A stretch of DNA of 64,000 nt from Citrobacter enshiensis (GTDB lineage Bacteria > Pseudomonadota > Gammaproteobacteria > Enterobacterales > Enterobacteriaceae). Shown here piece by piece: positions 28,708 through 38,642 of the stretch. The stretch covers positions 3,162,001 to 3,226,000 of the forward strand of contig NZ_CP119862.1 of the NCBI RefSeq assembly GCF_029338175.1, written 5' to 3'. The notes below the pieces were generated by a model that was not told the origin of the DNA, did not search any database, and saw only the letters and a list, made by a program, of their open reading frames with translations. Position 1 is the stretch's first letter. Each line of letters opens with the position of its first letter. The position numbers and the translations under genes are program-made.

Positions 28708-29136
28708 TCAATGTTTGTCAGACAGAACCAGTCCTAACTGATGTGACATGTGTAGCTCATTTCGCTCTACAATTTCTTCAACCACCTTCCCTTCATTGTT
28801 AAAGCGAAAATACGTCAGGCTTGTCCAGGTCACATCCTTGCCCTCTACGTTAAAACCTTTCCAGGTGTTTGAGCCTCTGGCTACATGTGTTAGCGCTACG
28901 ACGACCTGGTCGCCATCAACAATCTCTTTCTGGAAAGTCGTCACAATACTGTCGTATAGATCTGTGACATTGTCGCGCAATCCCTTTTTAAAGACTTCCA
29001 GACCCACTAAAGGAGCAGGACAATCCGGGCGGTGGTTCACCACATCTTCTGAGAAAAATTCACTGACACGCTCTACATCCTTCCCATCAACACAGTATTT
29101 AAAATACGCTTTCACTACTTCGATATTCGTCATCAT
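28708..29136 (-). CDS. SnoaL-like (NTF2-fold) protein
   Basis: 142 residues of the SnoaL/ester-cyclase branch of the NTF2-like fold: an N-terminal helix pair (IEVVKAYFKYCVDGKDVERV) then strands with VVNHRPDCPAP, VVVALTHVARG and VTWTSLTYFRFNNEGKVVE. Such proteins often act on small hydrophobic substrates, but no substrate can be assigned. Two ATGs are adjacent (29136 and 29133); the second has better spacing from GGTGG. It is a single gene, divergent from the acetyltransferase at 29494, and not part of the K-12 arrangement. Confidence 0.75.
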   Translation of the reverse strand: MMTNIEVVKAYFKYCVDGKDVERVSEFFSEDVVNHRPDCPAPLVGLEVFKKGLRDNVTDLYDSIVTTFQKEIVDGDQVVVALTHVARGSNTWKGFNVEGKDVTWTSLTYFRFNNEGKVVEEIVERNELHMSHQLGLVLSDKH

Positions 29137-29493
29137 TAACCACCGTTATTTTAAGTATTCATAGCAGGAAAATACGCTACGCCAGCATACCAGGCCAAGA
29201 CAAAAAATGAATGTAAGTGAATGTAAAATAAAAGAAATATGTCAGATGCTTAACATGCCACGCTGATTCTACTCATTGCATCGTCACACTTTCTCCAGGC
29301 ATCTCAAAGACCTTTATTGTGATAATTCCCCTGCTCTCTATTTTGGACAGCTATGTGCCAGGAGCTGACGTTGACCACTTGCTAACTGCACCTCCAATTG
29401 TATGGATATTTTCTGTACATCCAAATAAATTGAGGTAACTATTGAACAGGTAAAACTGAAAATAGATATCAAGCTCATGAAGGAAAAGTGCGG
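29137..29493. other. Divergent region between SnoaL-like and GNAT genes
   Basis: 357 AT-rich bases without a credible frame. It must hold promoters for both neighbours; I recognise no specific operator. Confidence 0.5.
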
Positions 29494-30042
29494 ATGCCAA
29501 TACCTATACTCTCTACAGAGCGTTTGCTGTTGAAGCCATTAGCCCCTGAAGATTCCTCACAAATCCAAAGGCTTTATCCACGTTGGGAGATAGTTCGCTA
29601 CATGGTCTCTTCAGTACCGTGGCCCTATCCTGATAATGGTGCCGAGAATTACGTTAATAACGTTGCCCTGCCTGATATGGCAAATGGAATAGCCTGGATC
29701 TGGACTATCAGACACCGTGAAACGCCTGATGAACTAATGGGGTTAATCTGTCTGTATGACGTTGAGGATAATAACCGTGGTTTTTGGTTAGCTCCTGAGT
29801 ATCAGGGCCAGGGCTTTATGCGTGAGGCCAGTATCGTAGCTACGGACTACTGGTTTAATTCGTTAAATAAGACCGTGTTGCGTGCGCCTAAAGCGGCTCT
29901 CAATAGGCATTCAAAACGTATTTCAGACAGCAGTGGCATGCGGCTCATCAGGACTGAAAAGAAAGAGTATGTCAGCGGTCTGCTGGATTCTGAACTCTGG
30001 GAAATCACCCGTGACGAATGGAATGCTCATCAGGGAGGTTGA
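29494..30042 (+). CDS. GNAT family N-acetyltransferase (RimJ/RimL-like)
   Basis: 182 residues. Residues 5-20 (ILSTERLLLKPLAPED) are the typical RimJ/RimL start, the acetyl-CoA loop is QGQGFM (about 110-115) within FWLAPEYQGQGFMREA, and NRHSKRISDSSGMRLI is the usual late helix-strand. The acceptor is unknown. I prefer ATG 29494, nine bases after AAGGA, over GTG 29488. It is an isolated gene in the accessory segment; the next frame on this strand is not credible. Confidence 0.8.
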   Translation: MPIPILSTERLLLKPLAPEDSSQIQRLYPRWEIVRYMVSSVPWPYPDNGAENYVNNVALPDMANGIAWIWTIRHRETPDELMGLICLYDVEDNNRGFWLAPEYQGQGFMREASIVATDYWFNSLNKTVLRAPKAALNRHSKRISDSSGMRLIRTEKKEYVSGLLDSELWEITRDEWNAHQGG

Positions 30043-30066
30043 TAACGTTATAAAATGTCTGTTTAT

Positions 30067-30079
30067 CGCTCAAAGCAGA
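30067..30079 (+). repeat. Dispersed 13-mer, copy 1
   Basis: CGCTCAAAGCAGA, identical to 31326-31338 and one base different from 32074-32086. All three copies lie outside genes in the accessory segment, just beyond gene ends or in remnant DNA. Confidence 0.6.
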
Positions 30080-30171
30080 ACAAAGTTTGATAATTTGATG
30101 CTGGTCTTCCTTAAGAAAGGTGACCGGCTCACTCTGCCCTCTAGGGGCGTGAATAACCATGTGATAATTAT

Positions 30172-31098
30172 CTACGTTTCTATCTCCCGTTCCGCGAGTG
30201 CATGCCTTGCTGCGTTTGATGCCCATTCATCGGACTGGTCATGATGTTCAATCTCTGCCTCTGCTATCGGCGTTACACGGATCAGCGGAACTGAACCGAA
30301 TGGCAACCCCTCAATCTGACGACCATCACGGCTGAGAATGATGCGGGTCATTGGTTTATAGTCGTCCGTAAGAGAGCAAAACAGGATGGCTCCATATTTT
30401 TCAACATCGGCAGCGACCTGATAGCCCTCGGCAACGAGATCCCCTAGGCTAATTAACAGATCAGCCCAGTCATCAATCTGATAGCTGGTATTATCCGAAG
30501 CATCCATCTCCATGAAAAGTTCGCATTCTACGCCGTTTTCCGGGTTTGCAACGCCGGCCCAGGGCGTCGAGAGACCATCGGTGGCCAGCGTTAATTTGGT
30601 GCTGCTTTTGGTGCTGAGTACCCGGCGATGGGGTCCGAACCATTTCGTCTGATTGTGTACGTTTGCGTCATCTCGTTCAGTAATAAAGCTATCTGACACG
30701 TCGCCATACCTTTTCCAGAATGCTCGTCTTGCGACAGCGGCAGCCTCATACATCGGACTTTGAAGACCACGCGGCACAATTGTCTCATCAAATATTGTGT
30801 CAACCGTAACGCGCCCACGCATTAACGGTAATTTAGACTTTGTCCAGCGAACAATGACCTTATTAAACGGCTTTATCCGTGATGATTCGAGTTTATCGAC
30901 AACGTTGCGGACCCTCTGAAAAGCCTGGTCACCAGCAGTAACGTGACTCCCGTCGGCATAGATGTAGCCTCCAGTTTGCGAGGAGACACCAGCTTGTTCC
31001 GTAATAAAGAACCATTCACCTTTCACTGCGCCAGTGGGCGCCTTGTCTAAGGCCGGGCGTAAGTCGCTTGCCGCATCAGAGTTTGAATATGCAGTCAT
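30172..31098 (-). CDS. Unknown 308-residue protein
   Basis: Not recognised. The N-terminal third has EWFFITEQAGVSSQTGGYIYADGS, a tryptophan/lysine-rich middle (VIVRWTKSKLPL, RAFWKRYGDVSDSF) and a C-terminal acidic domain (about 190-300: ECELFMEMDASD, DDWADLLISLGDLVAEGYQV, CSLTDDYKPMTRIILS). The C-terminal part has the look of a suppressor-of-fused-type immunity domain, but this is a weak impression. No signal peptide or membrane span. A start at 31098 is reasonable although the ribosome site is weak (AAGGGACAGGC). A coding remnant and an HNH gene lie just upstream, so this may be the surviving half of a toxin-immunity locus. Confidence 0.6.
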   Translation of the reverse strand: MTAYSNSDAASDLRPALDKAPTGAVKGEWFFITEQAGVSSQTGGYIYADGSHVTAGDQAFQRVRNVVDKLESSRIKPFNKVIVRWTKSKLPLMRGRVTVDTIFDETIVPRGLQSPMYEAAAVARRAFWKRYGDVSDSFITERDDANVHNQTKWFGPHRRVLSTKSSTKLTLATDGLSTPWAGVANPENGVECELFMEMDASDNTSYQIDDWADLLISLGDLVAEGYQVAADVEKYGAILFCSLTDDYKPMTRIILSRDGRQIEGLPFGSVPLIRVTPIAEAEIEHHDQSDEWASNAARHALAEREIET

Positions 31099-31158
31099 GC
31101 CTGTCCCTTATCTTCATGCATTATGTATCTTGCTTATTTTACGCTTTTCCACACCTGA

Positions 31159-31248
31159 GCGTTGCTAATCTTTCGGCCCGACAAGCTGGAAGATGAGAAA
31201 GCGATTGTAGGGCATGAGTCTAAAAAAGTTGAGCAGGCTCTTAAATAA
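31159..31248 (+). pseudogene. Possible C-terminal remnant of a lost gene
   Basis: A 29-codon open stretch ending at TAA 31246-31248 encodes a plausible, charged protein terminus (DKLEDEKAIVGHESKKVEQ). It has no start or upstream continuation; an in-frame TGA at 31156-31158 closes it. The look is that of a gene end left by deletion, but so short a frame may be chance. Confidence 0.35.
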
Positions 31249-31325
31249 TTAACCCTTCAGTTGACCTGCTCCTCGTTGCTTAATACACCTCAATGTTAGT
31301 CATGGAGTTGCGAACTTCCGCTGTT

Positions 31326-31338
31326 CGCTCAAAGCAGA
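31326..31338 (+). repeat. Dispersed 13-mer, copy 2
   Basis: CGCTCAAAGCAGA, identical to 30067-30079, in the non-coding region before the HNH gene. Confidence 0.6.
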
Positions 31339-31464
31339 CCTACGATTCAGTTAGCTTCCGCTCTGTGTCAGAAGCGGACGTTGCTAACAGCGTAGTGTGT
31401 TAATCTATAGGGCGCAGGTCAGCTTATCTCTCATCAACTGTTTGAATTCTTGAGGAGCAGTAAT

Positions 31465-31974
31465 ATGGCAGTAGTTCCTAGACAAAACGCACCAAGTAAA
31501 AAAATGATCTGGCAGTACTGGATTGACAATGGAATTCAAAGAGGTTTGGATGATACGCGCTATGATAATGCGTGTGATTTCAATGTATGTGTCTGCTGTG
31601 GCCGCGAATCCTCAAAATTGGAGAGGGCGCATATTATCCCTCACTCACTAGGCGGAAGTAATGATATCTCAAATTATATTCTGCTATGCAGTAAATGCCA
31701 TAGAGAAAGCCCAGATATTGCTAATGAATCTGCGCTTATTGAATGGATGAATGAGCAACCTACTGAAATGGAAAGCATGTTAAGACTAATCCAACAGGAA
31801 ATGGATAAATATAATAAAGAAACTCAAATGGCAGTTAATGAAATTCTTATCAAAGAAATTTTCAGTGAGTTGTTCAAAAAGGCAGGAACACATGGTGGTA
31901 GATTTTCTGATGCAACCAAGGTGTATATTATTAGGGAAGCTTTGAAAAAAATATTTAGTCAGACTACTTTATGA
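31465..31974 (+). CDS. Stand-alone HNH endonuclease
   Basis: 169 residues from ATG 31465, which has GAGGAG seven bases upstream. The HNH core is intact: zinc ligands C42/C45 (CVCC) and C75/C78 (CSKC), catalytic H56 in ERAHIIPHSLGG, N70 in SNYILLCSKC, and H79. The C-terminal half (about 95-169) is a charged helical region (MLRLIQQEMDKYNKETQMAV) of unknown role. It resembles restriction- or mobile-element-associated HNH nucleases. No methylase or target-recognition partner is adjacent. AT-rich composition indicates acquired DNA. Confidence 0.85.
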   Translation: MAVVPRQNAPSKKMIWQYWIDNGIQRGLDDTRYDNACDFNVCVCCGRESSKLERAHIIPHSLGGSNDISNYILLCSKCHRESPDIANESALIEWMNEQPTEMESMLRLIQQEMDKYNKETQMAVNEILIKEIFSELFKKAGTHGGRFSDATKVYIIREALKKIFSQTTL

Positions 31975-32772
31975 ATTAAAATACTTATAGTCATCCAGGT
32001 TAACCAGTCCATTTAATGTTAAATTTTATTTTACATTAGATTTAAATTTTCTTTTAAGGAAATGTCCGCTCCTCGCTCAGAGCAGAAGTTAAGATCTCTC
32101 CTGCTTTTTTACCCGCACAACGATTGCTATTCGGTTCGCGAGTATAAGTCGGTTCAACACACACATCAAAGATTGAGTACTGAGACATTACGTCTCTTCC
32201 ATTGCCAGTGGACAGAAAAAGCCATCCATCATGCCGTTGCTGCTAGCCAGTCGGTCAGAAGCCAGAGCTGATAATAGTTGGGCCATAATCGTCATATGTA
32301 ACCAGTTCTCAGCTCCTTACTGGTGGGATAAAGTCTCTCAAACACAGCAGGTTGACGGACCGACTTGAACGAGTGTTAGACCGGAGTAGGCCAGTTTCAT
32401 GAATTAATTTTCGATTCATCAAAACGGGCACAAGCCATTTGTTCTGTCCTTATCAATTCAGGTGGCTAAAGTTTTTTTGCCGTTAGCTCATAAATAGGGA
32501 GTTTTTTTACGGGGGGTTAGCTCGAAGAAAATGCCTATCGGCTCAGAACTGCCTACACAATTCTATTAAGAAAGATATTCTGCCCCTGGTTCGCGTTGAT
32601 CACGTAAAGAAAGCGTCACCGTCGCGTTTTCTTACTGATTACCTATATATGTAATTAACTAATAGTCATTCTGGCTACTCAAGGGTTCTTTAAAGAATCA
32701 ACTGATGTGCCACAAATAATACCGCATTCGACTATATTAGAATTTATTTCACAATGGGGAGTAGACCAGAAC
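31975..32772. other. Long non-coding stretch right of the HNH gene
   Basis: About 800 bases with no supported gene. Frames here (for example 32062-32271) lack family similarity and ribosome sites. A 13-mer repeat copy lies at 32074-32086, and two T-rich words (TTTTTTTGCC near 32472 and GAGTTTTTTTAC near 32501) are present. It looks like decayed accessory DNA. Confidence 0.5.
32074..32086 (+). repeat. Dispersed 13-mer, copy 3
   Basis: CGCTCAGAGCAGA, one base different from the copies at 30067 and 31326. Confidence 0.55.
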
Positions 32773-33282
32773 ATGGTGACACTACGGAAGGCGCATCTGG
32801 ATGATGCAACATTATTAAGTCAGATGGGTTATTCCAGCTACACTCACCACTTTGCCCACCTGTGGCACGAGCACAAAGAATTGCAGGCTTTTCTCTTTCA
32901 GGAGTACTCATTGCCAGCATTGCAGAAGGAACTGCAAAGCAAAACCAGTTGCTGGTTTATCGCAACAGATACTGATCCGGTTGGATTCGCCAAAGTATCC
33001 TGGCGCAGCGCCGTAGATGAAGACGGCCCGACAGGTACACTGCTGAATAAACTCTATCTGTTACCTGGTGAAACCGGCAAAGGCTACGGTGAGGCTCTGC
33101 TTGCAGAAATAGTGCGTATGGCGCAACGCCGTGGTGAAACCTTTTTCTGGCTGGAAGTTTTAGATGCTAACCCGCGGGCGTACCGCTTTTACACCCGCCA
33201 GGGGTTAACACATATCAAAGATACAACGTTCAGCACCCCGACCCAGCAAAGCACATTGCATATCCTGGGTAAACGTATCTGA
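32773..33282 (+). CDS. GNAT family N-acetyltransferase
   Basis: 169 residues from ATG 32773 (MVTLRKAHLDDA, a typical GNAT start); the frame opens earlier at GTG 32707 but the added segment is not GNAT-like. The acetyl-CoA motif A is LNKLYLLPGETGKGYGEALL (about 95-114), with the Q/R-x-x-G-x-G loop as GKGYGE. FWLEVLDANPRAYRFYTRQG is the late helix-strand pair. The acceptor is unknown. Composition is close to the core genome, unlike the HNH gene, so it may mark the right boundary of the accessory segment. It converges on gsiD with a 35-base gap. Confidence 0.8.
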   Translation: MVTLRKAHLDDATLLSQMGYSSYTHHFAHLWHEHKELQAFLFQEYSLPALQKELQSKTSCWFIATDTDPVGFAKVSWRSAVDEDGPTGTLLNKLYLLPGETGKGYGEALLAEIVRMAQRRGETFFWLEVLDANPRAYRFYTRQGLTHIKDTTFSTPTQQSTLHILGKRI

Positions 33283-33317
33283 GGGACCTCCTTACCGTTA
33301 AATTTGGCCCGACGCCC

Positions 33318-34229
33318 CTACCCCTTAATCTTCGGGTCCAGCGCGTCGCGCAAGCCATCGCCCAGCAGATTAAACGCCAGCACCGTCAGAAAAATCGCCA
33401 CGGCAGGAAAAATCGCCACATGCGGCGCAATCACCATATCCGCCCGCGCTTCATTGAGCATTGCCCCCCATTCCGGCGTCGGCGGCTGTGCGCCTAATCC
33501 GAGAAAAGACAAACTGGCCGCCGAGATAATCGAGGTGCCGATACGCATGGTAAAAAAGACCACTATCGAAGAGACGGTCCCCGGCAGAATATGGTTGAAA
33601 AGAATGGTGGCATCACTGGCGCCAATACTGCGCGCCGACTCGATAAACGTTTGCTGTTTTAACACCAGAGTATTCCCCCGCACCAGGCGGGCGAACGCAG
33701 GAATGGAGAAGATCGCCACGGCGATAATCACATTAGCAATGCCGCTGCCCAGCACCGCCACCACCGCAATCGCCAGCAGGATGCCCGGAAAAGCAAACAG
33801 CACATCGCAGATACGCATGATCATTCTGTCCCACCAGCCCTCATAGTAGCCCGCCAGTAAACCGAAGACCGTACCTATCGCCGCGCCAATAAATACCGCA
33901 AATACCCCAGCCGCCAGGGAGATTTGCGCCCCAACCAGCACGCGGCTGAAAATATCCCTGCCCAGCGAATCGACGCCAAACCAGTGCAGCATGGAAGGAC
34001 CGTCATTGAGACGGTCGTAATCGAAGTAATTTTCCGCATCAAACGGTGTTAACCCACGGGCAAAGATCGCCACCAGGATCAGCAGCAGCACAAAAACACC
34101 GGCGATCATGGCCACATGCTGACGACGAAAACGCCGCCAGAACTCATACCACGGCGTGCGTACCCGATCCGGTTTTACCAGAGGCATGGCATTTAAAATC
34201 GCCTGACGGCGCCAGTTGAACAATCGCAT
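33318..34229 (-). CDS. gsiD: Glutathione ABC transporter permease GsiD
   Basis: Inner-membrane permease of the GsiABCD glutathione importer (dipeptide/oligopeptide family), 303 residues as in E. coli. The N-terminal cytoplasmic helix leads to about six spans; the EAA-type loop is near [20 protein letters not shown] (about 205-225). It is the last gene of the operon and starts two bases after gsiC ends. Confidence 0.96.
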   Translation of the reverse strand: MRLFNWRRQAILNAMPLVKPDRVRTPWYEFWRRFRRQHVAMIAGVFVLLLILVAIFARGLTPFDAENYFDYDRLNDGPSMLHWFGVDSLGRDIFSRVLVGAQISLAAGVFAVFIGAAIGTVFGLLAGYYEGWWDRMIMRICDVLFAFPGILLAIAVVAVLGSGIANVIIAVAIFSIPAFARLVRGNTLVLKQQTFIESARSIGASDATILFNHILPGTVSSIVVFFTMRIGTSIISAASLSFLGLGAQPPTPEWGAMLNEARADMVIAPHVAIFPAVAIFLTVLAFNLLGDGLRDALDPKIKG

Positions 34230-34231
34230 CC

Positions 34232-35152
34232 TTACTTGTACCTGATAGCCGGATTAATGGCGGCGTAGAGAACATCCACCACTAAATTGATAAGAATAAA
34301 TTCCAGAGAAAACAGCAGGATCTCAGCCTGAATCACCGGATAGTCGCGCATTTCCACCGAGTCTACCAGCAGGCGGCCAAGCCCCGGCCAGTTAAACACT
34401 TTTTCGACGACAATAGAGCCGCCAAGCAAAAAACCAAACTGTAGCCCCATCATGGTAACGACCGGGATCATCGCGTTACGCAGACCGTGTTTTAGCACAA
34501 CCCAGGTTTCACTCACCCCCTTCGCGCGGGCGGTACGCATGTAATCTTCACTGAGCACATCGACAAACGACGCGCGAGTGAAGCGCGCCATCACCGAGGC
34601 GACCGCCGCGCCCAGCGTGACAGACGGCAAAATGTAGTGCAGCCAGGTGTCTGCGCCGACCGTTGGCAACCAGCCCAATTCGACGGAAAAGACCTGCATT
34701 AACAGCATGCCGAGGGCAAACGCCGGGAAAGAGATCCCGGTGACCGCCAGCGTCATGCTCACCCGGTCTGGCCAACGGTTACGCCAGACAGCGGCAATAA
34801 TCCCGGCCGTCATCCCAAACATGACAGCCCAAACCATACTGGTGATGGTCAGCCAAAACGTCGGCATAAAGCGGCTGGCGATCTCTTCCGATACCGGGCG
34901 GCGGGAAACCATCGACGTCCCAAAGTCGCCCTGAAGAACGTGGGTGATGTAATGCCAGAACTGAACATGCAGCGGTTGATCAAGGCCAAGCTGCTGGCGC
35001 ACCAGTTCAATCACCTGCGCATCGGCCTCCGGTCCGGCAATCAGCCGCGCCGGATCGCCGGGTAACAGATGGACGAATAAAAACACCAGCACCGCGACAA
35101 TCAACAGGGTTGGAATTAACCCCAGCAGACGCTTGAGAACATAACTAAACAT
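34232..35152 (-). CDS. gsiC: Glutathione ABC transporter permease GsiC
   Basis: First permease of the glutathione importer, 306 residues as in E. coli. The start [20 protein letters not shown] is the usual DppB-like first span. A large periplasmic loop (35-95) precedes the transmembrane core, and the EAA-type loop is [19 protein letters not shown] (about 190-210). It lies 47 bases after gsiB and two before gsiD. Confidence 0.96.
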   Translation of the reverse strand: MFSYVLKRLLGLIPTLLIVAVLVFLFVHLLPGDPARLIAGPEADAQVIELVRQQLGLDQPLHVQFWHYITHVLQGDFGTSMVSRRPVSEEIASRFMPTFWLTITSMVWAVMFGMTAGIIAAVWRNRWPDRVSMTLAVTGISFPAFALGMLLMQVFSVELGWLPTVGADTWLHYILPSVTLGAAVASVMARFTRASFVDVLSEDYMRTARAKGVSETWVVLKHGLRNAMIPVVTMMGLQFGFLLGGSIVVEKVFNWPGLGRLLVDSVEMRDYPVIQAEILLFSLEFILINLVVDVLYAAINPAIRYK

Positions 35153-35199
35153 CAGACTCCCTGGGTCTGCCCCTGAACTTCAGGGGCAGAATATATGGC

Positions 35200-36738
35200 T
35201 TACTTCAAATCCGCATCTTCAAAACTGAAACCCGTGTCCGGCATAATCCAGAAACCGGTCAAATTTTTACTGTGTGCCGAAACCAGTTTTTCGACGACCA
35301 ACGGCACCCACGGAGACTCTTTCCAGATGATGTCCTGCGCCTCTTTGTACAGACGCGCTTTCTCCGTCGGGTCATTGGTTTTCAGCGCGTCCGCCAGATC
35401 GCTGTCGACCTGCTTGTTGCTGTAGAACGCGGTATTAAACAACGTTGGCGGCCAGTTTTGCGACGCGAACAGCGGCGACAGCGCCCAATCGGCTTCACCC
35501 GTGGAGGCGGTCCAGCCGGTGTAGAACAGTCTCACCCCACTATCTTTCTGCCCTTTACCTTCCACTTCCGCCGCACGCTGCCCGGCATCCATCGCCGTCA
35601 CCTGCGCTTTAATACCGACCTGCGCCAGTTGTTGCTGGGTAAACTGCAGCACTTTTTGCGCGGTACTGTGGTTATGCGATGACCACAGCGTGGTGCTAAA
35701 ACCATTCGGATAACCCGCTTCTTTTAACAGTTCGCGCGCTTTTGCCGGGTCGTACGGCCACGGCGTGTAGCTTTGCGCAAACGCTATCGCCGGAGGCAGC
35801 ACGCCAGTGGCAGGCGTCGCATAACCGGCAAACGCCACTTTCACCAGCGCCTGACGATTAATGGCGTAGTTGAGCGCTTCGCGCACTTTGGCATTATCAA
35901 ACGGTTTCTGCGTAACATTCATGCTGATGTAACGCTGCATAATAGAGGGACTGGCGACCAACTCCAGGTTTTTGTTTTTTTCCAGCAGCGCCGCTTGCTC
36001 GTAAGGGATTGGGAAGGCGAATTGCGCCTCGCCCGTTTGCAGCATGGCCGAGCGCGTGTTGTTGTCCGCCACTGGCCGCCAGGTGATGCTGTCTAACTTC
36101 GGTAACCCTTGCTGCCAGTAACCGGTGAATTTCTTCACTTTGACGAAATCAGTCTGGTTCCAGGTATCCAGTTCATACGGGCCAGTACCGACCGGATGAA
36201 ATCCAATCTCATCACCGTATTTTTCCAGCGCCTTCGGTGAGATCATGACCGTCGCCGGATGCGCCAGAATATTGATGAACGCAGAAAACGGTTGTTTCAG
36301 CGTGATGTTCACCGTTGTTGGATCGACCACGTCTGTTTTCGCGATGTTCTTGTACAGGTTATAGCGTTTGAGATGGCTTTCCGGATTGCTTGCCCGGTCC
36401 AGGTTGGCCTTTACCGCCGCCGCATTAAAGTCGGTGCCGTCCTGAAACTTTACCCCCTGACGCAGCTTCACGGTGTAGTTCAAACCGTCGTCGGACACAG
36501 TGTAGCTTTCTGCCAGCACGTTTTTAAGTTTCATATCCTTATCAAGGCCAAACAGTCCCTGGTAAAACGACTTCGCCACCGCCTGCGATAAGGTGTCATT
36601 CGCGTCATACGGGTCGAGCGTCGTGAAATTGGAGCCTACCGCCACCACAATATCTTTCGCCGCAAACGCAGGCGATGCCGTCAACGCCGAAGCAACACCC
36701 ACTGCAACCAGCCAATTACGGGCAACAAATTTTGTCAT
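35200..36738 (-). CDS. gsiB: Glutathione-binding periplasmic protein GsiB
   Basis: Family 5 solute-binding protein that captures glutathione in the periplasm, 512 residues as in E. coli. The signal peptide is residues 1-26 (cleavage FA-AKD). Family signatures include [20 protein letters not shown], the [20 protein letters not shown] repeat and a [14 protein letters not shown] segment near 170. It follows gsiA by 32 bases. Confidence 0.96.
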   Translation of the reverse strand: MTKFVARNWLVAVGVASALTASPAFAAKDIVVAVGSNFTTLDPYDANDTLSQAVAKSFYQGLFGLDKDMKLKNVLAESYTVSDDGLNYTVKLRQGVKFQDGTDFNAAAVKANLDRASNPESHLKRYNLYKNIAKTDVVDPTTVNITLKQPFSAFINILAHPATVMISPKALEKYGDEIGFHPVGTGPYELDTWNQTDFVKVKKFTGYWQQGLPKLDSITWRPVADNNTRSAMLQTGEAQFAFPIPYEQAALLEKNKNLELVASPSIMQRYISMNVTQKPFDNAKVREALNYAINRQALVKVAFAGYATPATGVLPPAIAFAQSYTPWPYDPAKARELLKEAGYPNGFSTTLWSSHNHSTAQKVLQFTQQQLAQVGIKAQVTAMDAGQRAAEVEGKGQKDSGVRLFYTGWTASTGEADWALSPLFASQNWPPTLFNTAFYSNKQVDSDLADALKTNDPTEKARLYKEAQDIIWKESPWVPLVVEKLVSAHSKNLTGFWIMPDTGFSFEDADLK

Positions 36739-36770
36739 ATTATTCTCCTGAAACCCTGAGTGTCTGAATG

Positions 36771-38642
36771 TTATAAACGCGAAAGCGCATTTTCCGGCTG
36801 CACACGCGCAACATAATGACCCGGCCCAACCAATTGCAATGACACGGGCGTAATCTGTTCCCCACGCTTACGAATATTGCTGGGGATATCATCGGACAGC
36901 AGCACACGCTGTGGCCGATGTCGGGAAGGATCGGCCACCGGGACGGCCGCCATCAACTTCCGGGTATACGGATGTTGCGGATTCTCAAACAGGGCGCGGC
37001 GAGGGCCAATTTCCACGATTTGCCCCATGTACATCACCGCTACGCGATGGCTGATTCTCTCAACCACCGCCATATCGTGGGAGATAAACAGATAAGCGAT
37101 CCCCATCTCCCGCTGAAGATCGAGCAACAGATTGATGATCTGCCCACGAATAGAGACATCCAGCGCGGAGACGGCCTCATCGGCAATGATCACCTTTGGA
37201 TTGAGCGCCAGCGCGCGGGCAATACAGATACGCTGACGCTGACCACCGGAAAACTCGTGCGGATAACGCCAGGCATGTTCCGGGCGCAGGCCGACACGCT
37301 CAAGCAGCCAGGCCACCCGCGACGCTGCCGCATCGCCCTGCAGCACGCCATGAACACGCAGCGGCTCCATAATGGAATATCCCACCGTCTGGCGAGGATC
37401 CAGCGAGGCGTAAGGGTCCTGAAAGATGAACTGGATATCCCGACGGAGCGACTGCAATTTGCCCGTCGGAAGGGTGTCAATACGCTGACCGTTGAAGGTT
37501 ATCTCTCCGCGTTGTGATTCCACCAGCCGCAACAGCGCGCGTCCGGTCGTGGACTTGCCGCAGCCGGACTCCCCCACCAACGAAAGCGTCTCCCCCGGCC
37601 AGAGATCAAAACTGACGTTTTCTACGGCATGGACTTCCCGGGTCACCTGATTAAAGATGCCGCTTCGTAACGGAAAACGCGTCACCAGATTACGCACCTG
37701 CAAGATAGGTTCGCCTGCGACGACCGTATCCTGCTCTGTCTGCGGTTCGCGCTGGAGTGGATCGCCTGGTGAAATAAGCGGGAAACGACGCGGAAATGCC
37801 TGCCCGTTCATCGCCCCCAGTTGCGGTACTGCCGCCAGCAACGCCTGGGTATACGGGTGCTGCGGCGCATGAAAAATCTGCTCAACGCTGCCGGTTTCCA
37901 CGGCCTCGCCCTGATACATCACCAGGACGCGATCGGCGACGTCAGCCACCACGCCCATATCATGGGTGATAAAAATCACCCCCATCGACATATCCTGCTG
38001 TAGCACTTTGATCAATTGCAGGATCTGCGCCTGAATAGTGACATCCAGGGCCGTCGTCGGCTCATCCGCAATCAACACGGCCGGGCGACACGACAGCGCC
38101 ATCGCGATCATCACACGCTGGCGCATCCCCCCGGAAAGCTGGTGCGGATAACGGGATAAAATGGCGTTTGCCTCGGGGATACGCACCTGGTCGAGCATCC
38201 GTTTGGCCTCCGCCATCGCCTCTTCGCGACTGGCGCCCTGATGCAAGCGGATCGACTCGGCGATTTGTTCTCCCACCGTAAACACCGGGTTGAGCGAGGT
38301 CATCGGCTCCTGAAAGATCATGGCGATATCCGCACCGCGCACGCTCTGCATCTGAGACGCATTTTGCTCGCCCAGCTCAATCACCTGACGATTACGCCAG
38401 CGCAGGAGCATTTCATCACACTGAATCTCGCCCCCGGCCTGCTCAATCAGACGCATCAACGACAGCGCGGTGACCGATTTTCCCGACCCCGACTCGCCGA
38501 CAATCGCCAGCGTCTCTCCACGCTTGAGGCGAAACGAAAGATTGCGCACCGCGCTAACGCGTTGCTGCTCTTGTGAAAACGCAATATTCAGATTGCTGAC
38601 GGCCAGTACATCGCTGGCGTCAAGTTCGTCACTGTGTGGCAA
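36771..38642 (-). CDS. gsiA: Glutathione ABC transporter ATP-binding protein GsiA
   Basis: Fused double ATPase of the glutathione importer. I choose TTG 38642, which gives 623 residues like E. coli and overlaps the iaaA 3' end by 14 bases; the frame continues to 38750 but only inside iaaA. ATPase 1 has GESGSGKS (49-56), LSGGMRQR and ADEPTTALD. ATPase 2 has GESGCGKS near 357, FSGGQRQR and ADEAVSALD. The TTG start within iaaA implies tight coupling of iaaA with gsiABCD. Confidence 0.94.
   Translation of the reverse strand: MPHSDELDASDVLAVSNLNIAFSQEQQRVSAVRNLSFRLKRGETLAIVGESGSGKSVTALSLMRLIEQAGGEIQCDEMLLRWRNRQVIELGEQNASQMQSVRGADIAMIFQEPMTSLNPVFTVGEQIAESIRLHQGASREEAMAEAKRMLDQVRIPEANAILSRYPHQLSGGMRQRVMIAMALSCRPAVLIADEPTTALDVTIQAQILQLIKVLQQDMSMGVIFITHDMGVVADVADRVLVMYQGEAVETGSVEQIFHAPQHPYTQALLAAVPQLGAMNGQAFPRRFPLISPGDPLQREPQTEQDTVVAGEPILQVRNLVTRFPLRSGIFNQVTREVHAVENVSFDLWPGETLSLVGESGCGKSTTGRALLRLVESQRGEITFNGQRIDTLPTGKLQSLRRDIQFIFQDPYASLDPRQTVGYSIMEPLRVHGVLQGDAAASRVAWLLERVGLRPEHAWRYPHEFSGGQRQRICIARALALNPKVIIADEAVSALDVSIRGQIINLLLDLQREMGIAYLFISHDMAVVERISHRVAVMYMGQIVEIGPRRALFENPQHPYTRKLMAAVPVADPSRHRPQRVLLSDDIPSNIRKRGEQITPVSLQLVGPGHYVARVQPENALSRL

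Larger units (their letters stand above)
31099..31464. other. Remnant-bearing region upstream of the HNH gene
   Basis: 366 bases. It contains the coding-like fragment at 31159-31248, a 13-mer repeat at 31326-31338, and a GC-rich inverted word near 31353-31375 (CTTCCGCT / AGAAGCGGA). Otherwise no gene. Confidence 0.5.

Noticed and set aside
31465-31974. HNH gene as part of a restriction-modification system
   Set aside because: No methyltransferase or specificity gene is adjacent, and the domain alone does not show restriction.
32062-32271. 69-codon plus-strand frame right of the HNH gene
   Set aside because: No family resemblance; it starts within a dispersed repeat region, so chance is likely.
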